From Ciceribacter sp. L1K22 (GTDB lineage: Bacteria; Pseudomonadota; Alphaproteobacteria; Rhizobiales; Rhizobiaceae): a stretch of 64,000 bases of DNA. Shown piece after piece: positions 63,186 through 64,000 of the stretch. Each line of letters begins with the position of its first letter. Positions within the stretch are counted from its first letter, which is position 1. The stretch is from NCBI RefSeq assembly GCF_017599385.1, contig NZ_JAGFPK010000001.1, positions 1,479,399 through 1,543,398 of the forward strand. The letters run 5' to 3'. Under the pieces are notes generated by a model. The model had not been told where the DNA came from. It did no database searches and was given only the letters and a program-made list of their open reading frames with translations. Made by a program: the position numbers and the translations under genes.

Positions 63186-63884
63186 TCAGCTGCGGCGGCT
63201 GAGGACCGGTCCCTTCGCGGAGCCGAACTCGGCAAGTACGGTTTCGCCGGCAATCGCGGTCTGGCCGAGCGAGACGCGTGGTTCCGCACCGGCTGGCAAA
63301 AACACATCGAGGCGCGAGCCGAAGCGGATCAACCCGAAGCGCTCGCCTGCCTCGACCGCGTCGGACGGGTTGGACCAGCAGACGATCCGGCGGGCGACCA
63401 GGCCGGCGATCTGCACGACGCCGATATTGCCGTGAACGGTTTCGATGACGAGGCCGTTGCGTTCGTTTTCCTGGCTGGCCTTGTCGAGTTCGGCGTTGAG
63501 AAAGCTGCCCTCGCGGTAGACGATGTTGGAGATGCGGCCGCGCATGGGCGCGCGGTTCACATGGCAGTTGAAGACGTTCATGAAGACCGAAATCCGCAGC
63601 ATCGGCTGGGTGCCGAGATGGAGTTCTTCCGGCGGAGTGACCATCTGGATCGACGAGACCCGGCCGTCGGCGGGGCTGATCACCAGATCGGTGTCCTGCG
63701 GCGTCACGCGCTCCGGATCGCGGAAGAAGTAGGCGCACCAGGCGGTCAGGATCAGGCCGATCCAGAACAGCGGTTCCGCGATCCAGCCGAGCAGGAACGA
63801 TCCGGCAAGGAACGCGGCGACGAACGGATAGCCTTCCTTGTGGACGGGAACGATCGTGCTGCGGATGCTGTCGAGCAGGCTCAT
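63186..63884 (-). CDS. psd: phosphatidylserine decarboxylase proenzyme
   Basis: 232 residues from ATG at 63884 ([20 protein letters not shown]); short form typical of rhizobia. Two membrane helices (~19-55), [22 protein letters not shown], and the self-cleavage site in RFGSRLDVF: Ser becomes the pyruvoyl group. Converts phosphatidylserine to phosphatidylethanolamine. First gene of psd-pssA. An open extension to 63992 is unlikely. Confidence 0.94.
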   Translation of the reverse strand: MSLLDSIRSTIVPVHKEGYPFVAAFLAGSFLLGWIAEPLFWIGLILTAWCAYFFRDPERVTPQDTDLVISPADGRVSSIQMVTPPEELHLGTQPMLRISVFMNVFNCHVNRAPMRGRISNIVYREGSFLNAELDKASQENERNGLVIETVHGNIGVVQIAGLVARRIVCWSNPSDAVEAGERFGLIRFGSRLDVFLPAGAEPRVSLGQTAIAGETVLAEFGSAKGPVLSRRS

Positions 63885-64000
63885 GAACCCTATTCTCCAT
63901 TGCTTGTATCGAGGCCTGACTACAGGGAAAGTTGTCGCGGGGCAATGCCGCAGTCGTTCCGTGCCACTGGCCTTTAACGGCACGTTCACCACAATCAGCC

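Noticed and set aside
62175..63977. 600-codon open frame antisense to pssA and psd
   Set aside because: Same reason; the opposite strand carries complete, motif-bearing enzymes.

Overview
The window looks like a chromosomal segment from an alphaproteobacterium of the Rhizobiales, most likely the Rhizobiaceae. The evidence is the high GC content, the core block rpoZ-rel-acpS-lepB-rnc-era-recO, the lytic transglycosylase/dapA/smpB neighbourhood, two porins of the rhizobial Omp2b/RopA type, and an alphaproteobacterial NAD-control gene (nadQ) beside nadABC. The genus cannot be fixed from the sequence alone.

Layout. 1-6.5 kb: two tiny membrane ORFs, a dehalogenase-like hydrolase, a cupin protein, two LysR regulators and an SDR-SDR-tautomerase operon. 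6.5-7.8 kb: an AT-rich insert with a colicin M-like bacteriocin reading frame, broken by an in-frame stop, and an overlapping small lipoprotein that is a good immunity candidate. 8-17.3 kb: DUF2147, Sel1-type, GST, HisC-like, PilZ (two), host-attachment-like, glutaryl-CoA dehydrogenase, RTX and ferredoxin-reductase genes. 17.3-24.5 kb: a lone tyrosine recombinase, then two porins facing away from each other. Their first ~186 bp are almost identical and form a long inverted repeat. The repeat encloses a protein made of 103 octapeptides and a tRNA-Ser(GCU).

24.5-36.8 kb: hydrolase, lytic transglycosylase, dapA, SDR/AraC pair, smpB, LysR, PEP mutase-like enzyme coupled to ada, a soluble globin-coupled chemoreceptor and a NYN-domain protein. 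37.1-47.2 kb: core genes rpoZ, rel, acpS, lepB, rnc, era and recO, with an AbrB-type transporter and a divergent TetR gene placed between era and recO. 47.2-51 kb: MFS, MOSC, HD and EF-hand genes. 51.2-58.8 kb: nadABC behind a 15-bp-arm palindrome, facing an opposite-strand cluster ygfZ-HD-phosphatase-nadQ and an MscS channel. NadQ is the probable ligand of the palindrome, so regulator and target lie together. 59-64 kb: exported conserved proteins, Nudix, SRAP, and the phosphatidylethanolamine pathway genes psd and pssA.

Most of the window is ordinary rhizobial core genome. The most unusual parts are the colicin M-like/immunity pair, the octapeptide giant with its 17-octad higher-order period, and the inverted porin 5' ends flanking it.
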